Source: Amycolatopsis pithecellobii
GTDB lineage: Bacteria > Actinomycetota > Actinomycetes > Mycobacteriales > Pseudonocardiaceae
Reading direction: 5' to 3'
DNA: 64,000 bases
NCBI RefSeq assembly: GCF_009707865.1
Contig: NZ_WMBA01000008.1
Span: forward strand, 108,674-172,673
Numbering within the stretch: the stretch's first letter is position 1; the number at the start of each line of letters is the position of its first letter. The notes under the pieces were generated by a model. That model made no database searches. It saw only the letters and a list, made by a program, of their open reading frames with translations, and was not told the DNA's origin. Positions 1-7,336 of this stretch are shown one piece after another. A program made the translations under genes and the position numbers.

Positions 1-554
1 GCGGGGTCAGCGGCACCGCGTTCAAGACGAACCAGACCATCGAGGCCGCGCTGGTCCGCACGGGCCTGACGGGTGCGGCCGAGAAAGCGGCGTGGCTCGT
101 GGTGATCGCCGCCCTCGTCGGGCTGGTCGCGCTGGCGATGCGACGGGCCGAGCCGTCGCTGGCGCTGATGGCGAACGCGGGGCTGGCGCTGCTCGTGTCG
201 CCGACGTCGTGGTCGCACTATTACGTGTGGGTCGCGCCGGCGCTGCTGGTGCTGCTCGCCTACGGCGCACGGCGCGTGTGGGAGCGCTCGTGGCTCGCGG
301 TGACGTGGTTCGCCTGGGCCGCGCTGACCGCGACGTTCTTCTACCTGGCGCCGTTCCACGACCTGCCGGACACGGATTTCCCCATCGTGCACGTCCATTG
401 GGACTGGCCGCAGCAACTGTCCGCGGCGACGTACCCGCTGATCGGGGTGGCGCTGCTGATCGCGTTCGCGATCTCGCGGCTGCGCCGCCCGAGGCCCGAG
501 CCGATGCTGCTGCCGCCGCTGCCGCACCCGGCCCGTGCCGGGTCACGCTCGTAA
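1..554 (+). CDS. GT87-family membrane glycosyltransferase, C-terminal part
   Basis: The gene enters from the left edge, and its frame is open from base 3 to the stop at 554. The visible 183 residues are hydrophobic, with about four membrane segments and a short basic, proline-rich tail. The segment around LVSPTSWSHYYVWVAP closely resembles LVSPYSWVHHWVWW in the complete GT87 (DUF2029) protein at 16753-18012. That places this fragment in the C-terminal half of a polyprenyl-phosphate-sugar-dependent mannosyl- or arabinosyltransferase-type enzyme of the cell envelope. The acceptor cannot be read from the fragment. Its last 12 bases overlap the convergent glutamine-synthetase-like gene. Confidence 0.75.
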   Translation, partial: GVSGTAFKTNQTIEAALVRTGLTGAAEKAAWLVVIAALVGLVALAMRRAEPSLALMANAGLALLVSPTSWSHYYVWVAPALLVLLAYGARRVWERSWLAVTWFAWAALTATFFYLAPFHDLPDTDFPIVHVHWDWPQQLSAATYPLIGVALLIAFAISRLRRPRPEPMLLPPLPHPARAGSRS

Positions 555-1841
555 CGCGCCTCGGCGTCGCTGCCAGTCGGTGACGGCGTCACAGCCCGCG
601 TCGATTTCGGCCCGCAGCAACGCCGTCTGTTGTTCGAGCAGCTCCGCGCCGAGCACTTTGCACTCCTCCAGCGCGGCAAGGGCTTCCCATGGCGTGATGC
701 ACAGGGTGGCGACCTCCTCGCCTTCCGGCGGCAGGGTGAGCCCGTCCTCGATCCCCGCGCGCCCGGCCGCAAGCAGCGCCGCGACGACCAGATGCGGCTG
801 CGCGTCCGCGCCCGCGAACCGAAACTCGGCCCGCCGCCCGGCGCGAGTCGCGCGTTCCCTGCGCGCGAGTTGCGCGTTCCCGTCGCACGAGTTGCGCGTT
901 CCCGTCGCGCCATGACCCACGAGCCGCACTGCGGCGGTGCGATCGTCGGTACCCCAGCGGACCGAGCGTGGTGAGAACGGAGCGGTCCGCAGGCGCACGT
1001 AGCTGTTCCACGTCGGGGCCCAGATCGCGGTGAGCGCCCGTGCCTCGCGCAGCACCCCGGCCAGAAACGCCTCGGGCGCGGGCGGCGACAACGACAGATG
1101 CACGTGGCACGAATTGCCCTGGCCGGCCTCCGGGGCGGCGAGATAGCTCGCGGTCACCCCGTGTTCGGCCGCGGTGTCGCGAATGATGAGCTGCTGCAGC
1201 ATCGCGTCGTCGCAGGCGGCGAGGGCGTCGCGATGCCGCAGCACGATTTCGTACTGCCCGGGATGGCATTCGGCGCGTGCGGACTCGACGGCGAGCGGGG
1301 CCAGTTTCGTCCGCAGGTCCGCCAGTAACGGCCGCAACCGCTCGGTGCCGCCCACCGCGTAGTCGACTCCGTGTCCCGTCAGTGGTTCCTCTCCGTCGAG
1401 GAACGTGACCTCGTGCTCGATCCCCACCGATGGCACGAAACCCAGTTCCTCCAACGCATGCAGCTCATCGGTCAGCACCTGCCGTGGCGCGGCCCGCACC
1501 GGCTCGCCGTCCGGCCATTCGACGTCACAGACGATCGCGTACACACCGTCCTCGATCGGCGTGACCGTCGTGAGATCGGGCCGCATGCGCAGATCTCCAT
1601 ACGCGCCAAGGTATCGCGACAACGACCGGATGGGCTCCCGCTCCGGGTCCCAGGCGAAAACGTAAGTGCACAAACCATAACCGCCGTCGAGCACCTCTTC
1701 CTCGACGAAGTCCCGCGAGAGCTCGACCGCCGCGAACCGCGCGTGCTGTTCGGGCACCACCAGGAGAAATCGCGTCGCGTCATCGGGCAGCGGAACGGGT
1801 TCCCGCGCGGCAAGCGGGCGCGGGCCCAGCGGCCGTCTCAC
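543..1841 (-). CDS. Glutamine-synthetase-like amide ligase, last gene of the des operon, with repeat insertion
   Basis: About 432 residues of the glutamine synthetase superfamily. Family landmarks seen in order are the metal-binding IEHEVTF segment, ECHPGQYE, GNSCHVHLSLS, PTWNSYVRLR with RWGTDDR, and AEFRFAGADAQPH. GTG at 1841 gives a 4-base GTGA overlap with the NIS synthetase stop; GTG at 1844 is the alternative. Overlap and lack of a gap argue for cotranscription with the iron-regulated siderophore operon. About 24 extra residues (roughly 311-335) encoded by short DNA repeats sit between GHG and the conserved R-x-E-x-R segment near the active site, so activity may be altered or lost. It is not a housekeeping GlnA. 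A role in amidating or acylating a siderophore precursor, or in polyamine gamma-glutamylation, is only inference. Confidence 0.8.
   Translation of the reverse strand: MRRPLGPRPLAAREPVPLPDDATRFLLVVPEQHARFAAVELSRDFVEEEVLDGGYGLCTYVFAWDPEREPIRSLSRYLGAYGDLRMRPDLTTVTPIEDGVYAIVCDVEWPDGEPVRAAPRQVLTDELHALEELGFVPSVGIEHEVTFLDGEEPLTGHGVDYAVGGTERLRPLLADLRTKLAPLAVESARAECHPGQYEIVLRHRDALAACDDAMLQQLIIRDTAAEHGVTASYLAAPEAGQGNSCHVHLSLSPPAPEAFLAGVLREARALTAIWAPTWNSYVRLRTAPFSPRSVRWGTDDRTAAVRLVGHGATGTRNSCDGNAQLARRERATRAGRRAEFRFAGADAQPHLVVAALLAAGRAGIEDGLTLPPEGEEVATLCITPWEALAALEECKVLGAELLEQQTALLRAEIDAGCDAVTDWQRRRGALRA
840..908. repeat. Tandem 20-24 bp repeat inside the glutamine-synthetase-like gene
   Basis: Three imperfect direct units lie end to end: 841-860, 861-884 and 885-906. 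Each contains a CGAG(T)TGCGCGTTCCC-type core; on the coding strand the core reads GGGAACGCGCAACTCG. The array adds a whole number of codons and has no stop in the gene's frame. It inserts a polar, Arg-rich segment between two conserved glutamine synthetase motifs. I saw no other copy in the window. Confidence 0.8.
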
Positions 1842-3574
1842 CACGCACCGCCGGGATCGGGCGCGTGCAAGGGATTCGGCACCCTGCCCCAGCGGACGTC
1901 GAACTCGTCGTCACGCTCGACCTTGTCGAACCCGCCGCCTGCAAGGTGTTCCCGGTTCAGCGTGACTCGCTCCACATCGGACGCGAACAAACGGCACGCG
2001 TCGAACCGCGCCGCCACCTCGGCGTTTTCCGTGCGGTAGCGGGCAACGACGTCCCGGACCAGCGACCAGAACCGGGCTCGCGGGAAACCGAGATCGTCGA
2101 ACAGGATTTCCGCCCAGAACCTCAGCTGCCCGGAGAACACCGAACTGAACAGCGATTGCGCGAGCAGCTGTGCCGGCCAGCGCAGCATTTCCGCTTCCGG
2201 GTCGAGCAGGCGGTAGCAGTCGAGCTCCTCGTCGAGCAGGTCCACGCCCTGGGCGAAATCCTTGATCGCCACGCGCAGTGGGCGGCCCGCGTCGTCCACG
2301 ATGAGGACGAGGTTCTGGCCGTGCGGGCAGAACCCGACGCCGTAGCGGAGCAGCCAGTGCAGCAGCGGGGTGAGCAGCAGGTCGAAGATCCGGGCACACC
2401 AGTCCTCGGTGGTGAGACCGCTGCGCTCGATCAGCCCGGTGATCACTGCATCACCGGCACGATCGCGGTACGGCAAGGCCGCGAAGGAAAGCGCTTGCTC
2501 ACCTTCGGAGAGTGTCAGTGTGAGGGGTTCGCGCCACAGCGCGCCCAGCGTTTCGTGGAACCGGTATGGCAGCTCCTCCAGCGCACCGAACAGCGGGTGG
2601 CGCACGGACACGCTGGCCACCTCGCCGAGCAGTTCGAAGCGATATTTCTGCGACAGCAACGGATCCTGCGCGTCGAGCTGTTTGAGCCAGGTGGTGACCG
2701 CGGGGGCGGCAAGCGTCGCCGCCGAGGCCAGGCCCCGGTAGACGAGGGTGTTGCGCACCGACACGGCGGTCTTCACATCACGCCGCGCCGGCCTGCTCAC
2801 GTTGGCCAGCGTCCGGACCGTCTGATGTGGACGGTACTCGTCCTGACTCTTCCCGAGGTCGATCAGCGTGCCCGCGGCCAGCTCACCGGCGTAGAGGGTG
2901 CCGACGATCTCGTCGGCCTGCCAGGGATGCACCGGCATGAAGACGTACTCCGCCGGGTCGGCCTTCTCGCGGAACTCGGCGAGCTGACCGGCGTCCAGTT
3001 CCTGGCGCAGCAACGTTTCCTCGTCCAGCTCGGCGACGCACCGGAACTGCGCGTAGCTGCGGTGCACGGCGAACCAGCGCAGCCGGATCGGGTTGCCGGA
3101 TTCGGGTGCGTATTTCTGCCTGTCCCGCAACGAGAAACCGACCCGGCCCTTGTTGACGACGATCCGTGGGTGACCGGTCAGCTTCCCGTCCGCCAGGTTG
3201 TAGTCCATCGTGGACAGTTCGGCGACGCTCGGCGCATGCCGGAGACGGGTGGCCTCGTTCGCCACCGTGGCGGTCAGTTCCGCGAGCACGTCCGCCAGCC
3301 GTAGCCCGGACAAGCCAAGCACAGTACGGGCGTCCACGAGAAGGGTGCGGGGATCATCGGCCGGAACTCCTTGCCGGGTGGCCGTTCCCGGTGTCACCGT
3401 CCAGGAGTCGAACGCGCCGCGACGAGCCTGGAACTCGTACGTCACGTCGTCCGGCAGGCGCAACCGCCAGCCGCCCGACGCCGGTTCGGGCTCGAAAAAC
3501 CCTTCGTAGGACAGTTCGCCGAGCATCTTGTGTACGATCAGAGAGCCGGCCTCGCGCCAGGCTGTGTCGTTCAT
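1838..3574 (-). CDS. desD: NIS siderophore synthetase, IucA/IucC family (DesD-like)
   Basis: 578 residues, the usual size for a DesD/IucC-type NRPS-independent siderophore synthetase. These enzymes adenylate a carboxylate and condense it with an amine or hydroxylamine; DesD oligomerises and cyclises N-succinyl-N-hydroxycadaverine. Visible family segments are KGRVGFSLRD, the HPWQ motif, the SVRNTLVYRGL region and CPHGQNLVLI followed by KDFAQG. ATG at 3574 overlaps the upstream TGA as ATGA and has a GGAGGAG ribosome site just before it. It follows the hydroxylase gene directly. The C-terminal two thirds (FhuF-like) is intact. The assignment to desferrioxamine rather than another dihydroxamate rests on the DesA and DesB neighbours. 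Confidence 0.9.
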   Translation of the reverse strand: MNDTAWREAGSLIVHKMLGELSYEGFFEPEPASGGWRLRLPDDVTYEFQARRGAFDSWTVTPGTATRQGVPADDPRTLLVDARTVLGLSGLRLADVLAELTATVANEATRLRHAPSVAELSTMDYNLADGKLTGHPRIVVNKGRVGFSLRDRQKYAPESGNPIRLRWFAVHRSYAQFRCVAELDEETLLRQELDAGQLAEFREKADPAEYVFMPVHPWQADEIVGTLYAGELAAGTLIDLGKSQDEYRPHQTVRTLANVSRPARRDVKTAVSVRNTLVYRGLASAATLAAPAVTTWLKQLDAQDPLLSQKYRFELLGEVASVSVRHPLFGALEELPYRFHETLGALWREPLTLTLSEGEQALSFAALPYRDRAGDAVITGLIERSGLTTEDWCARIFDLLLTPLLHWLLRYGVGFCPHGQNLVLIVDDAGRPLRVAIKDFAQGVDLLDEELDCYRLLDPEAEMLRWPAQLLAQSLFSSVFSGQLRFWAEILFDDLGFPRARFWSLVRDVVARYRTENAEVAARFDACRLFASDVERVTLNREHLAGGGFDKVERDDEFDVRWGRVPNPLHAPDPGGAW

Positions 3575-4854
3575 TTCTCCTCCGTCAGCCCGAACCTGGT
3601 GAATGCCGTGCGCGACGGGCGACGGTAGATCTCGCGGCCGCATACGGAATTGACGATCGACGCAGCACGCCACGCGGCGAGCCCCAGATCCGGCGTGCCC
3701 ACCCCGTGCGTGTGCCGTTCCGCGTTCTGCACGAAGACCGAGCCCGTGACACCGTCGAGGCGCAGCCGGTAATCCGCGTCGACAACCGGGCGTCCGCTGG
3801 CGTCCGTGCGCAACCGGTCGGCCAGCGGGCCGAGCAGCCGTTCGACCGAGGTTTCCGTGTAGCCCGTCGCGGCCACGACCGCGTCGGCCTGCCAGACAGC
3901 GCTCGTGCCCTGGTGCCGGTGGCGCAGGCCGAGCACGATGCGTCCGTCCACAATAGACGCCGATACCACTTCCGCACCGGGGGTCATGGTGACCTGTGGC
4001 CAGCCGCCACCGATGCTCAGCCGGTACAACTCGCCGTGGATCTCGGCCATCGTAGCGCTGTCGATTCCCTTGTACAGCTGCCATTGCGCGGGAAGCAGAG
4101 TATCGCGTGTGGACTCGGCCAGGCCGTGGAAGAACCTCGTGTAGTCCGGGGTGAACTGCTCCAGGCCGAGTTTCGAGTACTCCATCGGCGCGAAGGCCTC
4201 CGTGCGCGCGATCCAGCGCAGACCGTCCGGACGACCACGGCGGCGCAGCAGATCCAGGAACACTTCGGCGCCCGACTGTCCGGAGCCCACGACGACGACG
4301 GTCGGTGCGGCCAGCAACCGCTCCCGCTCGGTGAGGTAGTCCGCGGAGTGCACGACCGGTGCCGTGGGGTCGGAAACCAAGGGATGCAAGGGTTCCGGCA
4401 CGTATGGCGAGCTGCCGACCCCGAGCACGACATTGCGGGCGGCGACCGGCTCGCTATCACCGGTCGAGAGGCGGAAAGCGCCGTCACGCCAGTCGATCCC
4501 GGTGACCTCGATCCCGAACCGGCAGCTGCCGAGCCGGTCAGCGGCCCAGCGGCAGTAGTCGTCGTACTCGGTGCGCGCGATGTGGAACTTCTCCGCGAAG
4601 TAGAACGGGAACAGCCGGTCACGGTCCCGTAGGTAGTTCAAAAAGGACAGTGGATGGGTCGGGTCCGCGAGCGTGACCAGATCGGCGAGGAACGGCACCT
4701 GGATCGTCGCACCCTCGATGAGCAGACCCGGGTGCCAGCGAAACTCCTTGCGGCGCTCGAACATCGCGACGCTCAGGTCCGGCACGGGGTCGGCAAGGGC
4801 GGCGAGCGACAAATTGACCGGGCCGATTCCGACCCCGGCGAGGTCCAGCGTCAC
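3571..4854 (-). CDS. desB: L-lysine/cadaverine N-monooxygenase (DesB-like)
   Basis: 427 residues of the siderophore N-hydroxylating flavoprotein family, which uses FAD, NADPH and O2 to convert a terminal amine to an N-hydroxyamine. The N-terminal FAD loop GVGIGPVNLSLAAL, the central NADPH loop VVVGSGQSGAEV and the C-terminal ATGYTET motif are all present. GTG at 4854 was chosen because it makes a 4-base GTGA overlap with the decarboxylase stop and places the FAD loop at residue 7. In this operon the likely substrate is cadaverine made by the preceding decarboxylase. The next gene is the NIS synthetase; no acyltransferase lies between them. Confidence 0.9.
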   Translation of the reverse strand: MTLDLAGVGIGPVNLSLAALADPVPDLSVAMFERRKEFRWHPGLLIEGATIQVPFLADLVTLADPTHPLSFLNYLRDRDRLFPFYFAEKFHIARTEYDDYCRWAADRLGSCRFGIEVTGIDWRDGAFRLSTGDSEPVAARNVVLGVGSSPYVPEPLHPLVSDPTAPVVHSADYLTERERLLAAPTVVVVGSGQSGAEVFLDLLRRRGRPDGLRWIARTEAFAPMEYSKLGLEQFTPDYTRFFHGLAESTRDTLLPAQWQLYKGIDSATMAEIHGELYRLSIGGGWPQVTMTPGAEVVSASIVDGRIVLGLRHRHQGTSAVWQADAVVAATGYTETSVERLLGPLADRLRTDASGRPVVDADYRLRLDGVTGSVFVQNAERHTHGVGTPDLGLAAWRAASIVNSVCGREIYRRPSRTAFTRFGLTEEK

Positions 4855-6230
4855 GACGCGACCGCGCCTTCCGGGGCGTGCACGGCCGCGACCGTCGCGT
4901 CGAGAAGCCCGAGGTAGTCCGCGGCCGTTGCGTGCGGGTGCAGCAAGGTGAGCTTGAGCCACACCTCGCCAGGCGGCATCGTGGCCCGTCCGATAATGGC
5001 CGTGCCCGCCTCGAGTAGGCGGCGCCGCACGTGCGCGGCGTCGCCGAACCGCGGCCGGAAGAGCACAGTGGACAGTGCGGGTTCCCCCCACAGTTCCAGC
5101 GTGGGGTACCCCCGGATGGCGTCCGCGACCTCGCGCGCGGTGGCACAGCAGCGTTCCACCAGTTCGCCCATGCCCTCGATACCCAGCGCCCGCATCGTGA
5201 CCGCCATCCGGAACGCGTCGGGGCGGCGCGACGTACGGATCGAGCGGCCGAGCAGATCGGGAAGACCGGCTTCGGTGTCGTCCTCGGCGTTGAGATACTC
5301 GGCGCTGACGGTAAGCGCTTTCAAATCCACGGCCTTCTTGGTGGCGAACAACCCGGCGGCCACGGACTGCCAGCCGAACTTGTGCAGATCGAGTGCGATC
5401 GAGTCGGCGCCGTCGATGCCGTCGAGCAGCGGCCGTAATTTGGTGCTGCACAAGGCCAACCCGCCGTATGAAGCGTCCACATGCAACCGCGCGGCATGGC
5501 GGTGGCAGATCCGCGCGAGGTCGCGGAGCGGGTCGATGTCCCCGGTGTCGGTGGTGCCCGCGGTCGCAACCACCACCGCTGGACCGGTTTCGGCCAGAAC
5601 GGTGTCCAGCGCATACGGGTCCATGCGCTCGCCCTCGACGACGAGGGGAACGGGCAGGCCGAGCAGCCACGCGGCGCGGGCGACGCTGTGGTGCGCGTTG
5701 CGGCCGCACACCGGCCGGACGGCCGGATTCTGTTCCCGCGCAAGGAGAAGCCCGAGCAGGTTGGACTCGGTACCGCCGGTGGTGACCACGGCATCCGGTC
5801 CGGCCTCGTCCGGATAGCACAGGCGCGCGATCGTGGCGAGGAACGCACGCTCCAGCTCGCTGGCGACCGGGGCCTGGTCCCACGAGTCCATCGACGGGTT
5901 GAGCGCACCGGCGGCGACGTCCGCGGCGACACCGACCGCGAGCGGCGGGGTGTGCAGATGCGCGGCGCACCAAGGATCAGCGGGATCGACCGAGCCCGCG
6001 GCCAGCAATGTGCTCAGTTCGGAAAGCGCTTGCTCGGCACCGACCCCCCGCGCGGGGACCAGGGGTTCGAGCGCGGCCACACTCGCCGCGACAGGGGCGG
6101 GCCCGCCGGCCGGACCGGGTGCCGCCCGCTCGGCCGCACCGGTCGCGATTCCCTGCAGCACCAACGGAATCAGCTCCGCGAGCCGCTCGTGTCCCTGCGG
6201 CCCGCCGGCCAGCGCGGTCGAGTCTCCCAC
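4851..6230 (-). CDS. desA: PLP-dependent lysine decarboxylase (DesA-like)
   Basis: 459 residues of the group II pyridoxal-phosphate decarboxylase family, which also contains 2,4-diaminobutyrate and aromatic amino-acid decarboxylases. The PLP-binding lysine lies in ALDLHKFGW (Lys284), and the preceding HVDASYGG supplies the conserved Asp. As first gene of the operon it should make cadaverine from lysine for hydroxamate siderophore assembly. The start is GTG at 6230, with a GGGAG ribosome site six bases upstream. An iron box lies 12 bases further upstream, so the transcript leader is very short and repression by iron-loaded IdeR/DmdR1 is expected. Diaminobutyrate decarboxylase is the main alternative call. 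Confidence 0.85.
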   Translation of the reverse strand: MGDSTALAGGPQGHERLAELIPLVLQGIATGAAERAAPGPAGGPAPVAASVAALEPLVPARGVGAEQALSELSTLLAAGSVDPADPWCAAHLHTPPLAVGVAADVAAGALNPSMDSWDQAPVASELERAFLATIARLCYPDEAGPDAVVTTGGTESNLLGLLLAREQNPAVRPVCGRNAHHSVARAAWLLGLPVPLVVEGERMDPYALDTVLAETGPAVVVATAGTTDTGDIDPLRDLARICHRHAARLHVDASYGGLALCSTKLRPLLDGIDGADSIALDLHKFGWQSVAAGLFATKKAVDLKALTVSAEYLNAEDDTEAGLPDLLGRSIRTSRRPDAFRMAVTMRALGIEGMGELVERCCATAREVADAIRGYPTLELWGEPALSTVLFRPRFGDAAHVRRRLLEAGTAIIGRATMPPGEVWLKLTLLHPHATAADYLGLLDATVAAVHAPEGAVAS

Positions 6231-6241
6231 TGATCACTCCC

Positions 6242-6260
6242 TTAGGTAAGCCTACACTAA
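6242..6260 (-). promoter_or_regulatory. Iron box (DtxR/IdeR/DmdR1 operator) of the des operon
   Basis: The 19-base element TTAGGTAAGCCTACACTAA matches the actinobacterial iron-box consensus TTAGGTTAGCCTAACCTAA at 16 of 19 positions. It lies immediately upstream of the decarboxylase start, where it would cover the promoter. Iron-replete repression and derepression under iron starvation are expected from the known behaviour of this operator class. Confidence 0.88.
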
Positions 6261-6302
6261 GCCACCTTACGGTCACCGGGTTCTCCCGACACCACCCGCA
6301 TC

Positions 6303-6322
6303 GCACTTTCCCACAAAAGTGC
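6303..6322. promoter_or_regulatory. Inverted repeat between luciferase-like gene and des operon
   Basis: Perfect 7-base arms GCACTTT and AAAGTGC flank a 6-base loop, 43 bases upstream of the iron box. It could end the luciferase-like transcript (no clear T-run follows) or be a second operator for the des promoter. Confidence 0.35.
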
Positions 6323-6385
6323 TGCGCCGGAACCGCTCCATCCGGGTGGACGAGCAGGCGCGGCAGCGACGGGTGCGGGCGCGGA

Positions 6386-7336
6386 TCAGCGTGGAGCCAG
6401 GGCAGCGACCTGGGAAACGGGGTCTTCACCGTGACCGATCAGGGCGATCACCGGGGTGGTCAGCCCGTTGTCCACATAGGACTGCAGACGCTCGCGGCAG
6501 GCCTCGGCGCTGCCGTGCACCAGGAGCTCGTCCACGACCTCGTCCGGGATCGCGGCGTTCGCGCCCTTGCGGTCCCCCGCCGCCCACAGCTCGTGCATCT
6601 TCGCCAGCGCCTCACCCCGGCCGAGCCACTCGTGGAACGCCGCGTACACCGGCACGGTCAGGTAACTGCTGATCAGCATCCGGCCGATCGCCCGCGCCGC
6701 TTCCACATCTTCGGTGGGGCACACGAAGATCCGGGCCACCAGCTCCACTTCCGGCCCGATCTCGGCACGCACCCGTGGCACATCCGAAGGCGCGAGCCAG
6801 TTCGTGATCGCACCGTCGGCCTCCTTCGCCGCCAGCCGCAGCATTCCCGGCCGCAGCGCGGCGAGCATGATCCGCGGTGGCCGGGGCGGCACGCGCTCGA
6901 GCTGGAACCGCCGGACCGAGAACGTCGGGTACTCCTCGGTGATCTTCTCCCCCGCCAGCGCCGAGCGCAGAAACCGCAGCGTGTCACGGGTCCGGCCGTA
7001 CGGCTCGGTGAACTCGGCCGCGTTCCAGTTCGACACGATCACCGGTGACGAGGTGCCGATCCCGAGCACGAACCGGTCCGGCGCGGCCTCCGCGAGCGTC
7101 GCCGCGCTCATCGCGAGCAGGCCGGGGCCGCGGGTGTACACCGGCACGATCGCCGTGCCCAGCCGCAACCGCGGCGCCCACTGCGAAGCGAGCAGCAACG
7201 GCGAAAACGCGTCGGTCCCGGCGGTTTCCGCGGTCCACAGGTCGGTGTAGCCGAGATCCGGCAGCCGCTCGATCAGCTCGCGGTGCGCCGTCAGCGGCAC
7301 TCCCGTCAACGGGATCGTCAGCCCCCACCGGTTCAC
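6386..7336 (-). CDS. Luciferase-like (LLM) F420/FMN-dependent oxidoreductase
   Basis: 316 residues forming the bacterial-luciferase TIM-barrel type. The N-terminal strand WGLTIPLTG, the DLWTAET segment, RLRLGTAIVPVYTRGP and the FVLGIGTSSPVIV loop are typical of the F420-dependent subgroup in actinobacteria. The substrate is not evident. GTG at 7336 overlaps the stop of the upstream S9 peptidase gene by four bases, so the two are probably translated from one message. The downstream des operon has its own iron-controlled promoter. Confidence 0.82.
   Translation of the reverse strand: MNRWGLTIPLTGVPLTAHRELIERLPDLGYTDLWTAETAGTDAFSPLLLASQWAPRLRLGTAIVPVYTRGPGLLAMSAATLAEAAPDRFVLGIGTSSPVIVSNWNAAEFTEPYGRTRDTLRFLRSALAGEKITEEYPTFSVRRFQLERVPPRPPRIMLAALRPGMLRLAAKEADGAITNWLAPSDVPRVRAEIGPEVELVARIFVCPTEDVEAARAIGRMLISSYLTVPVYAAFHEWLGRGEALAKMHELWAAGDRKGANAAIPDEVVDELLVHGSAEACRERLQSYVDNGLTTPVIALIGHGEDPVSQVAALAPR

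Noticed and set aside
1865..3304. Long plus-strand open frame (479 codons) opposite the NIS synthetase gene
   Set aside because: It mirrors the third-codon G/C bias of the real gene on the other strand and shows no recognisable domain.
3575..4084. N-terminal extension of the NIS synthetase frame
   Set aside because: The frame is open upstream, but the sequence is not IucA/IucC-like, and the ATG at 3574 has an ideal ribosome site and the stop-start overlap.
6303..6322. Second iron box upstream of the des operon
   Set aside because: The inverted repeat GCACTTT/AAAGTGC does not match the TTAGGTTAGCCTAACCTAA consensus.
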